Below are positions 22,156-33,328 of a stretch of 64,000 bases of DNA, piece by piece. Both the position numbers and the translations under genes were made by a program. Every line of letters begins with the position of its first letter. Position 1 is the first letter of the stretch. This stretch comes from Chalara sp. BL73 (taxonomy: Eukaryota > Ascomycota > Leotiomycetes > Helotiales): assembly GCA_918026815.1 (NCBI GenBank), contig CAKJVC010000068.1:1488001-1552000 (forward strand). Direction: 5' to 3'. The notes beneath the pieces were generated by a model, which saw only the letters and a program-made list of their open reading frames with translations, was not told where the DNA came from and ran no database searches.

Positions 22156-23022
22156 ATGGGGCTTTCTGCTGAGAATGGACGATGCTGGGCGACAAGCGTT
22201 CTACATTCATTGCCTCTCAATCTTGCATCACAATCGTTGGATAATTATCCAGAGGAGCGATTCCGCTTCCTTGATCTGCCTCCTGAGCTCCGCAACAGGG
22301 TCTATGAATACTATTTCGATCGCACACCTCCACATATAGAGTTTCACGGCAGTCTGATTAGGGGTCCACGCACGGGTTGTGCTGCCATCATACATGCCAA
22401 CAAACAGGTTCATACAGAAACTTTACGACTACTATATGCTCGGCAAAGAGCTTTATTGCTTTTCTATCTTGAGGCCCCATCTTTGATTGATCAAATATAT
22501 ATCAGCGCAATTCGCGGTCCAGACTTTATGATGATGAGGCAATGGCCCAACTTCCAGCGCTATACTACAAGGCTCACTCTCAAATTTTCAAATGACCATA
22601 TCATGCAATCGTCAAGCCTTTTTCTTACCGATGGGATACCGGCCTCCCCCTCCATTAGTCGAATTAGGCCGGCACTAAGACGAAATTCTTACAGGAATCT
22701 CGATGCATTGATGGAATATATCACTGGGTTTGAGTCTCTTAGGCAGGTTCATATCTTCGTTGCGTTCAACAAAAATCACTATCCTAGACAAAGGGACTGG
22801 CTGAGAAACTGCTTCGGAAAGATCATGCCGATATGGAAGCTCGGCCCACAGATATGCTTCGAAGTGACGATTCGGTTCAGCGTTAACAGGAGAGTGAGCG
22901 ATGGGCGGATAGGCAGCTGGAGATCTCGTATAGGCAGGAGATTGTGGAAGCAGTATTTGTTAGACTACGATAAACATGGCGACGACAATGAGAGAGCGTC
23001 AGTCGGGAACAGTTCACTCTGA
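22156..23022 (+). CDS. 2EXR/F-box-like fungal protein of unknown function
   Basis: Intronless, 288 aa. After a 35-residue leader the sequence FRFLDLPPELRNRVYEYYF begins. This is the Leu-Pro-Pro-Glu-Leu-Arg-Asn motif of the large fungal family of F-box-like/2EXR proteins. The next segment, AAIIHANKQVHTETLRLLY, is also typical (Asn-Lys-Gln-[VI]-x-x-Glu). The rest (RLTLKFSNDH, LRQVHIFVAFN) fits the usual beta-rich middle of these proteins. The C-terminus is basic. Such proteins are numerous and lineage-specific in fungi, and no precise role can be assigned. The start at 22156 is the first in-frame ATG; a later one would still retain the core. Confidence 0.75.
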   Translation: MGLSAENGRCWATSVLHSLPLNLASQSLDNYPEERFRFLDLPPELRNRVYEYYFDRTPPHIEFHGSLIRGPRTGCAAIIHANKQVHTETLRLLYARQRALLLFYLEAPSLIDQIYISAIRGPDFMMMRQWPNFQRYTTRLTLKFSNDHIMQSSSLFLTDGIPASPSISRIRPALRRNSYRNLDALMEYITGFESLRQVHIFVAFNKNHYPRQRDWLRNCFGKIMPIWKLGPQICFEVTIRFSVNRRVSDGRIGSWRSRIGRRLWKQYLLDYDKHGDDNERASVGNSSL

Positions 23023-23735
23023 TCACAAGGTGTGGAATTGAACAGGATTATGTCAGAAATCAATTTGTAAATTGCTCGCTGAAGATATTATCAGGTCCAG
23101 ACTCAGTTTAGCTGAGGATACAATACCATGAGAGGCTGGTACTACCGAAGCTCGATAACATCTAGGTCCTCTGAGACTCGACTAGTTGTGATATTGCCAA
23201 GTTGTTGCTACCCAGAAGTTCTTGTTTGAAGTAGGATTGCCGAAGTTGGGAGTCCGAGGCCTAGCAACTGGTGAGTTCAAGATTCTCCACATGCACATCC
23301 ACATGTCAGTCGAGCGTCTTGACTTCGACGTCCACTTTGAAGAGTTGAGCTTTTAGCGCTGCCATTGAGTTTTTAATCCACATTAGCTAATTTACTCCCT
23401 CCACAACCCCACCTGAGAATGACTTCAGGTGCTTTGTTCATCATAGTCAATCGGTTCTCCAAAGTCTATTCTAGCTTTCATCACTCACAGGGATACGCGA
23501 CGTTAATGGTTCTTGACTTCACTTCCATACAAACACAACATATTCCGATAGTCTAGATTTTATCCTTTCATCTTGGCAAGATCCATATCTTGGAAACGTC
23601 CATCAAGCCAGTCTCTTGTTCTCTTCTAACTAATCTCTGCTTCAAGTACAAAATTTCATTCTTCCCCATGCCTTCTTACTCCAGACAGCCACTAAAATCA
23701 AATGCCCAACACTCCAAACAAATTAATCAATTAAC
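23023..23735. other. Intergenic region
   Basis: No coding frame of substance. The final 150 bp are pyrimidine/adenine-rich, as expected for a 5' leader of the next gene. Confidence 0.45.
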
Positions 23736-24305
23736 ATGCCCTACCTCCACTCCACTAATAGCGCCATCATGGGCCTGAACAACTACGTCCTCACTCCCTG
23801 CAACTCCAATGTCCCGAGGGTTCAACATATCTGCGGTTGCGGAGACGAAAATTGCACGCCTAGCTCCAGCTCCCCATTAATGCCAGCGCTGCAGCACCGT
23901 CACACCAATACATCATCCGCACAACCCAGTTTCCCAGGGTCCTTGCTTCGACGCATGTCTTCTATGACCGAGTACGTCAAGGAAAGCTGGCCTTCACGAC
24001 CTACATTCATGCGAAGGCCCAGCGTGAGGAGAGGTAGCTCGTTTTCTGCGGGTCGAGAATTCAGACGACGAGGGTCATCCCCTCCAAATGAGGTTTTGGA
24101 GAGGAAGGGCGGTTCGGATCACAGGCTGGGGGGTCCCTTTTATCATTCTGCGGACTTGGGGAATGAGGATTGTTATACTGGGTCACGCGTCGAGGAGCGC
24201 GAGGTGGTTGCGACGGATGACGATGAGCCTGCTGGTCTGGTTCCTCGACGACCGAAGCTTCTGTTCAAGTGGAGTTCTTCATTTGGCAGTAGACGTAGTG
24301 GTTAA
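23736..24305 (+). CDS. Small Ser/Arg-rich hypothetical protein
   Basis: Single open frame of 189 aa. A second in-frame ATG at 23769 (MGLNNYVLTPC) has the better start context and gives 178 aa. A short Cys-containing segment (HICGCGDENCTP) lies near the N-terminus. The middle is rich in Ser and Arg with RRMSSM, RRPSVRRGSS and RRRGSS, which look like basophilic kinase (PKA-type) sites. The end is KLLFKWSSSFGSRRSG. No domain is recognisable. Composition and position between two genes favour a real small gene; function unknown. Confidence 0.55.
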   Translation: MPYLHSTNSAIMGLNNYVLTPCNSNVPRVQHICGCGDENCTPSSSSPLMPALQHRHTNTSSAQPSFPGSLLRRMSSMTEYVKESWPSRPTFMRRPSVRRGSSFSAGREFRRRGSSPPNEVLERKGGSDHRLGGPFYHSADLGNEDCYTGSRVEEREVVATDDDEPAGLVPRRPKLLFKWSSSFGSRRSG

Positions 24306-24611
24306 CGGAGGCAGTTTGTGCTTCAAAAGGAGTGTTGTGTAGTGAGATGAAGGAGAGATGACGGGATGATATGAGAGAAATGTGGTTAGTGCCTTGAGTA
24401 GTTGTCTTGCTGGACAAGCTGGAAAAGTTGAACTTCATGCTCACCTAAAAAACATGCTTTTAGGCTTGTGTCTGGCACAAAGAGTAATGATGAGGTGGCT
24501 GGAAAGGTGATACCCTGGTCGAGGTTTACTTGCATATGGCTTAATCAATAAGAAAACAATAGAATTGTGTCTGTGTGTTTGCTCCCGCCATAAAAAAATG
24601 TGATTATCATT
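24306..24611. other. Convergent intergenic region
   Basis: Short spacer between the 3' ends of the Ser/Arg-rich gene and the PIG-U gene. Nothing was recognised. Confidence 0.45.
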
Positions 24612-25972
24612 TCATATCTGTCGTATCTCTTTGCCTTTCATCTCGGGTCTTTCCACCTCCCACTCATCCCTCAATACCGCAAATAATACATCACCGAGAA
24701 GTAAACTCCACCCCAGGCTCCACACCAGAGTGATAGCGTAAAAGAAGTTGGCATTACCGCTTCCCGCGTAGATCCATAGGTAGTAGAAGGCTGGCCCTAG
24801 AAATGTTGCATATAGTATTATAGACGATTCCACAAATGTGTATTTCATCAACGGAAACACGTGACGATAAAGTGGAAGCATGGAAAGGAATAGGGAGGCG
24901 TCTGAGATGGAAGGATAAGGCTTGAAGATGGCGAACACACCGAGGACCATTGTTAGGACGAAGAGTGGCTGGGCGCGAAGACGTATGGTTAGGCCGCCGA
25001 CATAGGATGAGAGATGTAGCCAAAACACGCCAAGGAAGAAGTTTCGGAAGGAATCGAACATCTCGATGAAGAAGTACCACCAAAGGCCAACATTTGGGGT
25101 TAGGTCGGGAAGGAGAAGCTGTACACCGTAGGTCGACGCGATGAATTCCCAGGATCCGGTGATTAGGGATGACATCTGCAATAGCACGTATAGGGAGGCA
25201 GTGACTACTGCTACACTGCCTGAAACAAACTTTAAAATTGAATCTGTCCGTTTTGAGAGAGGCTGCCGATCGAAGCAGAGAAGTGCGAGAGGCGGAAAGA
25301 GAAGTATAGGGTACATAGACAGATACGATGCCAAGGAGAGGGCGAGCATTGAGTTGAAAGAGGCACCAACCACAGCCTTGGAAATGGCATGAAGTATGGC
25401 ACAAGTCGTGAATACACTGGTTGGACGGCCCAAACAGCTTCCAATAGTAAATGGATTAAAGAGAAAGCTACAACTGTCAGCAATCGCCCCAAACCTCTTA
25501 CAGGCGAGACTCACGCAGCTGCAACCGCATAACTGCTCCATCGTTTATCTTTCCTAGGAGACGTGTAGAGCTTTGAAGATCCGGCTTCTCCCGAATCTGC
25601 GATCTGCATGAGAGCATTTGCACTTAAAAGATCCACCAGTATGTACAACAAGTGCGTGAAGAGTGGGTAGTTCGAAGAGCTTGGTAGAAGCGAGAAGAGA
25701 GTTAAGAGTAAAGGGGCTTGGTGATATACTCCGCCATCATAAGGGGAAACATTGTGGTTGTAAAGAAAAAGGCCTTCTTGTACTATATTCAATTAGCATT
25801 CGTAAGAGCGCGTGCGAAAGATATCCTCACATCTCTTGAAGCTTGTCACTGGAGTAGACACCTCGACGCGACCAGTTAATAGATCCGGTAACCCTGGAAA
25901 TGAGGTAAATAGGAGTAACCGTACGGCTGCTGCCGCGCCAAAAAGCGTAGCTTTTCTCCTGTCGATACTCAT
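24612..25972 (-). CDS. gab1: GPI transamidase subunit PIG-U (Gab1/Cdc91)
   Basis: Multi-spanning ER subunit of the GPI transamidase that attaches GPI anchors to proteins. Exons 25972-25831, 25782-25515 and 25467-24612 give 421 aa. The N-terminus (TLFGAAAAVRLLLF) enters the first membrane span. The luminal segment GLFLYNHNVSPYDGGVYHQA is the conserved Tyr-Asp-Gly-Gly-x-Tyr-His-Gln element. FLFNPFTIGSCLGRPTSVF and PNVGLWWYFFIEMFDSFRNF are the two best family signatures. Splice joins keep the frame exactly across both introns. Divergent from the pescadillo gene with 230 bp between start codons. Confidence 0.95.
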
Positions 25973-26202
25973 GATTCTGTATGTCCTAGTTGAAGGGAAT
26001 TTCGAAACGCGACCATCGCTCTAAGGTCACAATGCTAATCCTTTGGATACGAAGGTTGTCCTCAATGTGGAGGTCAGAGCGGATAAAGCGGCCGCTTATT
26101 GTGGAAAGATTGCCGCATCCATAAAAAAAGTTGAAGGTTTATCGCAAAATCCCCCTCCTCCAAAACTAGAAAGTCACAACTTAAATACACAACACCGCAA
26201 AC
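25973..26202. promoter_or_regulatory. Compact divergent promoter between gab1 and nop7
   Basis: Only 230 bp separate the start codons of two divergent essential genes, so promoter elements must be shared or interleaved. No specific factor site can be named. Confidence 0.5.
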
Positions 26203-28260
26203 ATGGCAAGGATAAAGAAGAAGGGAACTTCTGGCCAAGCCAAGAACTTCATCACCAGAACTCAGGCAGTACGAAAGCTCCAGATCAGTTTGCCAGACTT
26301 TCGGAAACTTTGTATCTGGAAAGGAATATATCCACGAGAGCCGCGCAACAAGAAGAAAGCCTCAAAAACTTCCAATGCCTCTACAACCTTTTACTATACA
26401 AAGGATATTCAGTATTTGCTCCACGAACCACTGTTAGCGAAGTTTCGAGATCAAAAAGCGCTTGAGAAGAAGATTTCCAAGGCTCTGGGAAGAGGAGATT
26501 TCGGCGATGCGCAAAGATGGGAAAAGGATGCGAACAGGCCGGAGAGGACTGGCAAGACGAAATATACGTTAGATCATGTTATCCGAGAACGATACCCTAC
26601 TTTCATTGATGCGCTGAGAGATCTGGATGACTGCCTCTCTATGCTGTTTCTCTTTGCAAATCTTCCTTCCACACCGACAGTCCCGGCAAAGATGATCGCT
26701 AAATGCGAGAAGTTATGCCTTGAGTTTGAGCATTACTTGATTGTTTCCAATAGTTTACGGAAGTCATTTCTTTCAATCAAGGGGATCTATTATCAGGCGA
26801 CTATTCAAGGCCAGGATATTTTATGGTTGGTTCCATATCGGTTCAATCAGCGAGTTACAGGAGACGTGGATTTCAGAATCATGGGCACATTTGTGGAATT
26901 CTACCAGACTCTTTTGGGATTTGTCAACTTCCGGCTATATACATCAATTGGACTCGTGTACCCACCAAAGTTCGATAAGTCAAGAGATGATGGCGGAGCA
27001 GAATTAGGGGCTTTCTCATTAGAAGGAAACGGGATCGGTGCAATTGAGCAACCAAATCATTTGGCAATCAAAGATGGAGAAGCGCCAAAGCCAGATCCAA
27101 AACTACAGGCGGAGATTGACAAGCTCATGCTTCAGCTGAACGACGTACCAGAGAAGGAGACACCGGCCGCCAAAGAACCAGTTGCTGAAGGAGACGAAGA
27201 AGATGAACGGCCAACAGATACTATCGACAAATTTGAACCCGCAGTACCTGGTGGAGACATTCTCTTACAGCCATCATATTCTGCCACTGACCCATCCACA
27301 CTCTTCTCCAACTTCACTTTCTTTCTTTCCCGGGAGGCTCCAAGACAACCAATAGAATTCATTCTTAGAGCATTCGGCTGCAAACGCATTGGCTGGGATG
27401 CAGTGCTCGGTGATGGAGCATATACGCATAATGAATTGGACCCGTCGATCACTCACCAAGTCGTGGATCGCCCGCCAATCCAAGTCAATGCCGAAGAGGG
27501 GCCAGAAGTAGAAGACAACCAGACGGCTCAGAAGCTACAGCCTGGATCTCGGGTTCCAGGTCGTATTTATATTCAGCCACAATGGATATGGGATTCAATT
27601 AACGATGAGGAATTGAAAAGAGCCGATTCATATGCACCAGGTGCACAGCTCCCACCCCATTTGAGTCCGTTCGTGAAGAAGGTTAGAGGTCAATATGATC
27701 CAAGCGCTCCACTTAATGAGCAGGAACGTGAGGATGAGGAGCTTGAGGCTGATAGCGATGAGGAAGATGAGGCTGATGTGTCAGATGAGGAGGAACTTGC
27801 TGTACAGCAACCTAAGCTACTTGAAGGTCCAGAGGAAGTAGATGGGGGTATGGACGTAGCCGGCACAGACGATGATGAAGGATCCGAATCCGACGAAGAT
27901 GACGCTGAGTCATTCGGTGGTTTCTCAGACGAAGAAGAAGCAGAGGAAGAAGATGAAGCAGTCACGGCAACAAAACGCCGCCAACGGGAGCTGGAGGCTG
28001 AGTTATCTGGCGTTGCTCTCGAGGAGCCTGTTGTGGATCCATTGGCCGAAAAGAAAGCGAAGGCAAGAAAATTAGCAGCCAAGAGGGAGAAGGAAGAGCG
28101 TGAGGAACGGGAGAGACAGAAGATGATGATGAGCAGAAAAAAGAGGAAGACATTTGAGAAAATGGAGTACAGTAACAAGAAGAAGGAAGCAGAGGCTGAG
28201 ATACTTCGAGCTAAAAGACGTAAGCTTGAGAAAGCTGGCAAGGGTGCTCCTAGAAACTGA
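26203..28260 (+). CDS. nop7: Pescadillo homologue, ribosome biogenesis factor
   Basis: Nucleolar component of the PeBoW-type complex needed for 60S subunit maturation and 27S pre-rRNA processing. Intronless, 685 aa. The N-terminal pescadillo domain is clear: [40 protein letters not shown], and [21 protein letters not shown] domain lies at about residues 345-470 ([36 protein letters not shown]). The C-terminus is a long acidic tract followed by a Lys/Arg/Glu-rich helix ([11 protein letters not shown]). Length is slightly above yeast Nop7 because of the acidic tail. Start chosen at MARIKKKG, the conserved N-terminus. Confidence 0.95.
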   Translation: MARIKKKGTSGQAKNFITRTQAVRKLQISLPDFRKLCIWKGIYPREPRNKKKASKTSNASTTFYYTKDIQYLLHEPLLAKFRDQKALEKKISKALGRGDFGDAQRWEKDANRPERTGKTKYTLDHVIRERYPTFIDALRDLDDCLSMLFLFANLPSTPTVPAKMIAKCEKLCLEFEHYLIVSNSLRKSFLSIKGIYYQATIQGQDILWLVPYRFNQRVTGDVDFRIMGTFVEFYQTLLGFVNFRLYTSIGLVYPPKFDKSRDDGGAELGAFSLEGNGIGAIEQPNHLAIKDGEAPKPDPKLQAEIDKLMLQLNDVPEKETPAAKEPVAEGDEEDERPTDTIDKFEPAVPGGDILLQPSYSATDPSTLFSNFTFFLSREAPRQPIEFILRAFGCKRIGWDAVLGDGAYTHNELDPSITHQVVDRPPIQVNAEEGPEVEDNQTAQKLQPGSRVPGRIYIQPQWIWDSINDEELKRADSYAPGAQLPPHLSPFVKKVRGQYDPSAPLNEQEREDEELEADSDEEDEADVSDEEELAVQQPKLLEGPEEVDGGMDVAGTDDDEGSESDEDDAESFGGFSDEEEAEEEDEAVTATKRRQRELEAELSGVALEEPVVDPLAEKKAKARKLAAKREKEEREERERQKMMMSRKKRKTFEKMEYSNKKKEAEAEILRAKRRKLEKAGKGAPRN

Positions 28261-28692
28261 TTGCACACGGTATAAAAATATGGCGTTCGTGGTAACGTAA
28301 GGGAGTTTTAGGTGGTTTATGTTACGAATAAAATAACTTACTGTATACTTCAATAACTATGCATCGGTATTAGCCTCGAACCAAAGAGCTTTTTCTTTTG
28401 CCCTTAGTAATACTTCGACGATGTATTTGATTGTGCCTTCTTCGCCGTTGACGCGGGCGGATTGTGCTTTGTCGCGGCCGAGTCTCCGCCTCAAATTCCT
28501 ACTGAAACGCCACACAAACTAGCACATGAAAGAACCTTTGTTCCTCATAACTTTAGTGCCCATACCACAAGATTCATCCAGAATTATTAGTGCTTTAACC
28601 ATAGTCAATCAAATACTGCTGAAAACTCAGTAATTATCACTTAAAAGATCAGCTAAACAGATCTCCATAGCCTATTCAATACTCCAAGCACC
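28261..28692. other. Intergenic region
   Basis: 3' flank of nop7 and upstream region of the following small gene. Nothing was recognised. Confidence 0.45.
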
Positions 28693-29166
28693 ATGTCAAC
28701 CAACAAAATTGTAGAGGATGACCCAAATTACATGAAAGAGACCTATGTCGGAAGCATCGGCGCTGTCCGCTGCCACGTCTGCAAGTTACGGGGAAACGGG
28801 CTCACAGACCCAGACAGCAACTGGAAGCTCTGGAACGCGGACATGAAAGTGTATCGCGACGGTTCCGGCGCGGACCTAGAAAACGAGGTATTTGCGTCCC
28901 TAGAAGAGAGGGAGTTGGCGAGGATGGAGCGCACGAGGAAGGCTATGATATGGTTCTCTGTGTCGGAGAAGCTGAGAGAAGAGCATTTGGTGGATATGGG
29001 GAGAAGGGACAAGACAAGTGCGGATGTCATGAAAAGGCTTCATGAGAAATTTGCGCCGCCTGGGACCAAGTTTCAGCCGCTTGATGAGTTAGTGCTTACG
29101 AAGGAGATGAAGAGGAATCTGCGGAGGAGGGAGGCGCAAACAGAAACGTCAAAACGGAAAGGATAG
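28693..29166 (+). CDS. Hypothetical protein, possibly gag-derived
   Basis: Single open frame of 157 aa with a clean start (ACCATG). Family not recognised. There is a CHVC pair at about residues 27-30. The body (NWKLWNADMKVY, MIWFSVSEKLREEHL, TSADVMKRLHEKFAPPG) has the spacing of the W-x-x-W / A-x-x-x-I / T-A-x-x-x-W-x-x-L pattern of copia-type gag (UBN2-like) polyproteins. No zinc knuckle, protease or reverse transcriptase follows. The C-terminus is basic. It may be a domesticated or orphan gag fragment, or an unrelated helical protein. Confidence 0.5.
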   Translation: MSTNKIVEDDPNYMKETYVGSIGAVRCHVCKLRGNGLTDPDSNWKLWNADMKVYRDGSGADLENEVFASLEERELARMERTRKAMIWFSVSEKLREEHLVDMGRRDKTSADVMKRLHEKFAPPGTKFQPLDELVLTKEMKRNLRRREAQTETSKRKG

Positions 29167-30061
29167 TTTGACGGGAATCAGACCATGTAGATGCGAAGTA
29201 CAATAATTCAAAGCTCAAATCGCCATACCTAATCTCAAACTGTAAATGGATAGCTACTGTTGTTGCAAGGCGATTCATCTGCCATCCTTCTTAGGAAAGG
29301 CTCTGCTTGTAATAATATATCGTGCGCACAGTACAGCCCTACGACACTACCTGGATGTCTGTGCTTGTCAGAGCAAGTGTACAATTGCCTTTTCCCTGAT
29401 GCTCCAACATATAAGCAACGCCATATGCTATCCAATGAGCCTCTATTGATCTTGCAACGGAGTCGCTCATTGATCTGAGAACCAATGCATTGTTTCGTGC
29501 TATCCGATATCAATGCGTAGATACTGATACAATTACATTTACATTGCACTAGGGTGCACCAAAGAGGCTGAGCAGAGTCACATGTCTGTCTTCACCAGTG
29601 GGATCTCTTTTGAAGTCTTATAGCATATGGAGATCTACCTTAGTTAATTTTCAAGTCAAAGCTCTGGTTAGATTGCGGCCTTAGACCCCAAAGTAGAGAA
29701 TACTAAAAATTGCGATATCAAGCACCACTCGACTAATACTAAAAACCATTGTTAGCAACCATGGCTGGGCTGCTTCATTTTTCAGTTCAGATCATCTAGT
29801 AAGCCTCCCAATTCCGCAAGTAAATAAATTTAGAGCCAAAGTACAAAAATTCTCACAGCCCAGAACGTTCTTCCATAGATATTGTCCATAGATGGAAACA
29901 TGAACTAACCTTCGATAGCCGTATACTCTTTCAATATGTCCAAGTTGCTTCTTGATCCGTCGTTGGAGGGTTCTTTCTCGGTTGCAGAAGACGAGTCTTC
30001 TTCTTCGAGCTCGGTCTGTATGGGGCAACTGCTTTCTTGATGACAAAGGATGCCAATCATA
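29167..30061. other. Intergenic region
   Basis: Overlapping short frames on both strands lack motifs. A TATCATATCATATCATATGA repeat at about 30054-30075 overlaps the 3' end of the Clr5 gene. Confidence 0.45.
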
Positions 30062-31322
30062 TCATATCATATGATCGAATCCGCTGCTTTGGACTGCACT
30101 ACTGAGAAGTACAGAAGGGTCTGCAATATCTCGAAATGGAGTCCTCTCTCTGGCGTGGGTCGTGAAGAAGCATGAACTGGCCTTAGATAAGGCGCGGCTT
30201 ACTTTCGCCATCCCAAGTCGGTGGCTGAGCATCTGATCTTGCCACAAGATACTGTGGCGATTAAAGATTAAGACCGATTCTGGGTCTGCGTATATTGAAA
30301 GGAGATCAGTATTGTAGTCAAGGCATTGACCAAGTAAAGTACCAATAGCCTTGGCAAGTTCACTCAATATTGGTAGGCGCTCTTTTAGCCCAGGAAGAAG
30401 AGAATCGGCCGTTGAGGTTAAGGTCTGAAGTGCAGTGAAGACGGACACTTGGTCTTCATATATTAACACTGGGAACTCCCAGAGTTCGGAGAGGAGATCT
30501 GCGAATCCGACCGACCAATTAAGAGGATTTATAGCCAAGAGCGCCTTATACCTCTCCACGCATAACTCAAGGGCATCGTGCAGTTTACATATGCAATTTA
30601 TTAAATTCTTAAGGGCTAAATTCATGCGTTGCAGTATTCCAATGTTGATCGACTCCTTGAATTCGCCGGGTGGTCCGGTGAGCTCCTGAACTGGCGAACC
30701 TACGACCCTTATCACAGGCTCTTTTCGAACTGGAAAAGCATTAGAATTTAGCGGAGATCCCATGCTCGTTCGATTATCCGGTGTTGGTGAGCGCATGGAC
30801 CGTGGCGTGAAAACACTGAATGCAGGCGAGGCGGCTGGGCGAAATATCAGTTATGGTTGATGCTGAGGCTGCTCGGAATGAAGGAGTATCAACCTTGCTC
30901 TGGGCTTGCCATGGAAACCAGCTCTCCTTCTGAAATATTGTTCCTCTGCACATAGCGCTCAATCTTGCGATCATCAACAAGCTTTTTGTTGAATCGAAAA
31001 GAAGTCCTTTTATTCCGAAGCCGTCTTTTCTCTTTAATCCTAGCAAGCTCTAGCATTATGTCACCCTTGACATTTTTAGAATCGAGTTTCCATTTCTTGA
31101 TTCTTTTCTTCAACTGCTGTTCTCTGAAAAATGGTTAGTAAGTTCGGCGGACCTAATAAAAAAGCAGAGAAACCTTTACGTTACTGCGATATCAAATAGC
31201 TGCTTCAGTTCAATGATCAAATCTTTGAGTTTCATATCTTCATCCAGATACAGCCTTGCTATTGTCCCCTTCCACGAGTCCCATTCTTGTACCGAGTAAA
31301 TTTGAGCCTTGTTACTCGCCAT
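30062..31322 (-). CDS. Clr5-domain protein
   Basis: Exons 31322-31180, 31123-30894 and 30834-30062 give 381 aa. Residues about 10-75 form a Clr5 domain: EWDSWKGTIARLYLDEDMKL, then KQLFDIAVTEQQLKKRIKKW, the usual W-x-x-x-K-x-x-I-x-x-L-Y followed by Q-x-K-x-x-I-x-x-W. The domain is assembled across the first intron, which supports that join. The second join gives SPEQ-AASPAFSVFTPRSM. The C-terminal 250 residues are helical (NLALKNLINCICKLHDALEL) without a known domain. Clr5 was named after a fission yeast silencing factor; many filamentous-fungal Clr5 proteins are uncharacterised and presumed nuclear. Exact role unknown. Confidence 0.8.
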
Positions 31323-32688
31323 GATTGCTGATATACTGGGGAATGTATTTAATGGCGACTTTCTTCCGATCTATATTGTCCAAAGTTAATGAATAGAGAT
31401 TATAGAGTCGAAGCCGTTCAGTAGCTATATATTTAAGGATTGAGCACCAATAGGTGCGCCTAACCCCGAGGAATGATTGGCCAGACAAAAGTTCCATCGA
31501 CCCTGGCTGACGGCTTTGGGATATCATTCGCCATGAAGGATGGAACTTTTGTTAAGCGACAACATCCGTCAAACAAATCCCAAGTGACGTTGTACAGCAT
31601 GAACTCAGCCTTACGAATGCAATGAAGGCTATACGCTGAGTATGCACTGAATTTGAATCATCACCTAGCCTTGATTTATGCTCCTGCTAAACGCCATTGA
31701 ATGGCCAACGATTGAATCGGAACTTTTGGCAATGACTACAGATGAATGTTCAATCGGTAAGAGCCTACCTTTAGTCTATATTCCGGGAAACGAACTAGAC
31801 AGGTGGCATGGATTGGAATGCCTGTGATGCTTTGGGATCCCGGCGATCCCAGGATATACCAGTGTAGATAGTTCCTCAGATAACACGATTTGAGGATATA
31901 GTCTACCTTGATACGACTAACAGCCTAGCTGATGATTCATGAACATACTCCGTGGCGACTACGATTATGGTAACTTTTGGAAGTGAATATTTGCGTTTAA
32001 AAGAGGCAATTTCTGGAAAATAAAATCTGGTTCATCTGCCTGGCTATGGTCACCAGGATATTTGTCTCTAGGCTGGTTTATTGAACTGTCCATCATGAAC
32101 GATACAAATTTGTATTGACTCAGAAGTACAGTCCGAGGCATTTTGGCCGTCGTCCAACCGTCGGTGTTGAGGTTTTCTGTAGCATAATCATAACTTCGAC
32201 AAGTACTAGAAATCAAGATAGGGGTATATGGCCAGCAAATCGTGGCGCATCGAATTATGCCCTGTCAATCCGTCACAAAAACTTACGACAAAGTTTAAGA
32301 AAAGGAATATAAACAATCCCTGCTGGCGAGGGACCTGCTTACAAGGGGGTTGATGGTTTGTGGCGTATATCTGGTTTGTGGACTGGCTGAGAACTTTAAT
32401 CGTCGACATTTCACTACGACATCTAGACATGGTACTTCTGAGTTTAGGAAGGTGGGCATTGCAGCCTGTCCTTCATTACCATTGGGTGTAATCAAAAGTT
32501 CCGGCTTCTTGTAGGAGTTGAACAGCCTAGCATAAAGGGTGCACTTGCCCAGTTCATAGCTGCCCTTGAAGTGCATTCTCGCTCAATGATATCTGACGGT
32601 TTATGATTTGATTCTACAGCCATTAAATCTGTCACCTAAGAATTTCAAGCTAGCTGAAGCTGTACTTTAATCAACATAGGTTATAAAG
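31323..32688. other. Long intergenic region
   Basis: AT-rich spacer with only short frames and no family signature on either strand. It contains the promoters of the Clr5 gene and of the small membrane-protein gene. Confidence 0.45.
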
Positions 32689-32887
32689 ATGATGGAGCTT
32701 TCCTCGGAGTCTATAATATCAATTGCTATCGGCCTCGCAGGCCTATTCATCACCTTCGTTGGTATATGCATTGCCTATCTTAATATGAAGCTGACAAGAA
32801 CGAGGTCATTGGTTGGTAAGACGGCACCTTTACTAGCAGTAACACCATACTCACTTAGAAGTTAGATATACGTCCTCATCATCTTGA
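32689..32887 (+). CDS. Tiny single-pass membrane protein (candidate)
   Basis: Below the usual ORF length cut-off. ATGATG at 32689 opens a frame with one strong transmembrane helix (IISIAIGLAGLFITFVGICI) followed by AYLNMKLTRTRS, a positive-inside flank. A consensus donor GTAAGA at 32816 and an acceptor ending at 32858 give 51 aa ending VEVRYTSSSS. Without splicing the frame runs to 32856-32864 with about 58 aa. Many ascomycetes encode such very short helix-plus-basic-tail proteins, but no function is known to me. Real expression is unproven. Confidence 0.45.
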
Positions 32888-33328
32888 TACAAGGGATCTC
32901 GAGAACCAACCTGACCTGCCAGCTGTCCCCTCGAGAGCATATACCGCTTGGCATAAGGTCTGAAGCCAAAGAAAGAAAATGGTAAGACACATAACATGCG
33001 TAAAGACGTACATACCAACAAGTAAACAGGCTCTAACCTGGACAAGGACTTTCAAGGAGAGAGCATACGTAAAGCTGGGAGGATTGAAATGCAAAATTTT
33101 CGCTCTCGCCACGGAGAGAACGCTGGGAAGGAAAGCTCGGTATGGAATATTCGTGTACCGTACTGTATAATGGATACTAGACAGAAAGTTCCACGGTCTG
33201 TCGGCATGCTTCACTCGCTTCATGTATGTATCAGTAATGGTTGGGATAAAATACATGTCTATTTTTGTACTTCCTACAGCCCTCCAGCATTTCGCTGTCT
33301 CTTTTCTGTACATAACAAAGGGAATCGT
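32888..33328. other. Convergent intergenic region
   Basis: Between the tiny membrane-protein gene and the 3' end of mic60. Open frames here on the minus strand have no recognisable content. Confidence 0.45.

Noticed and set aside
30889..31046. Continuation of Clr5 exon 2 in its own frame past 30894
   Set aside because: Stops immediately after SPEQG; splicing to 30834 gives a continuous longer product.
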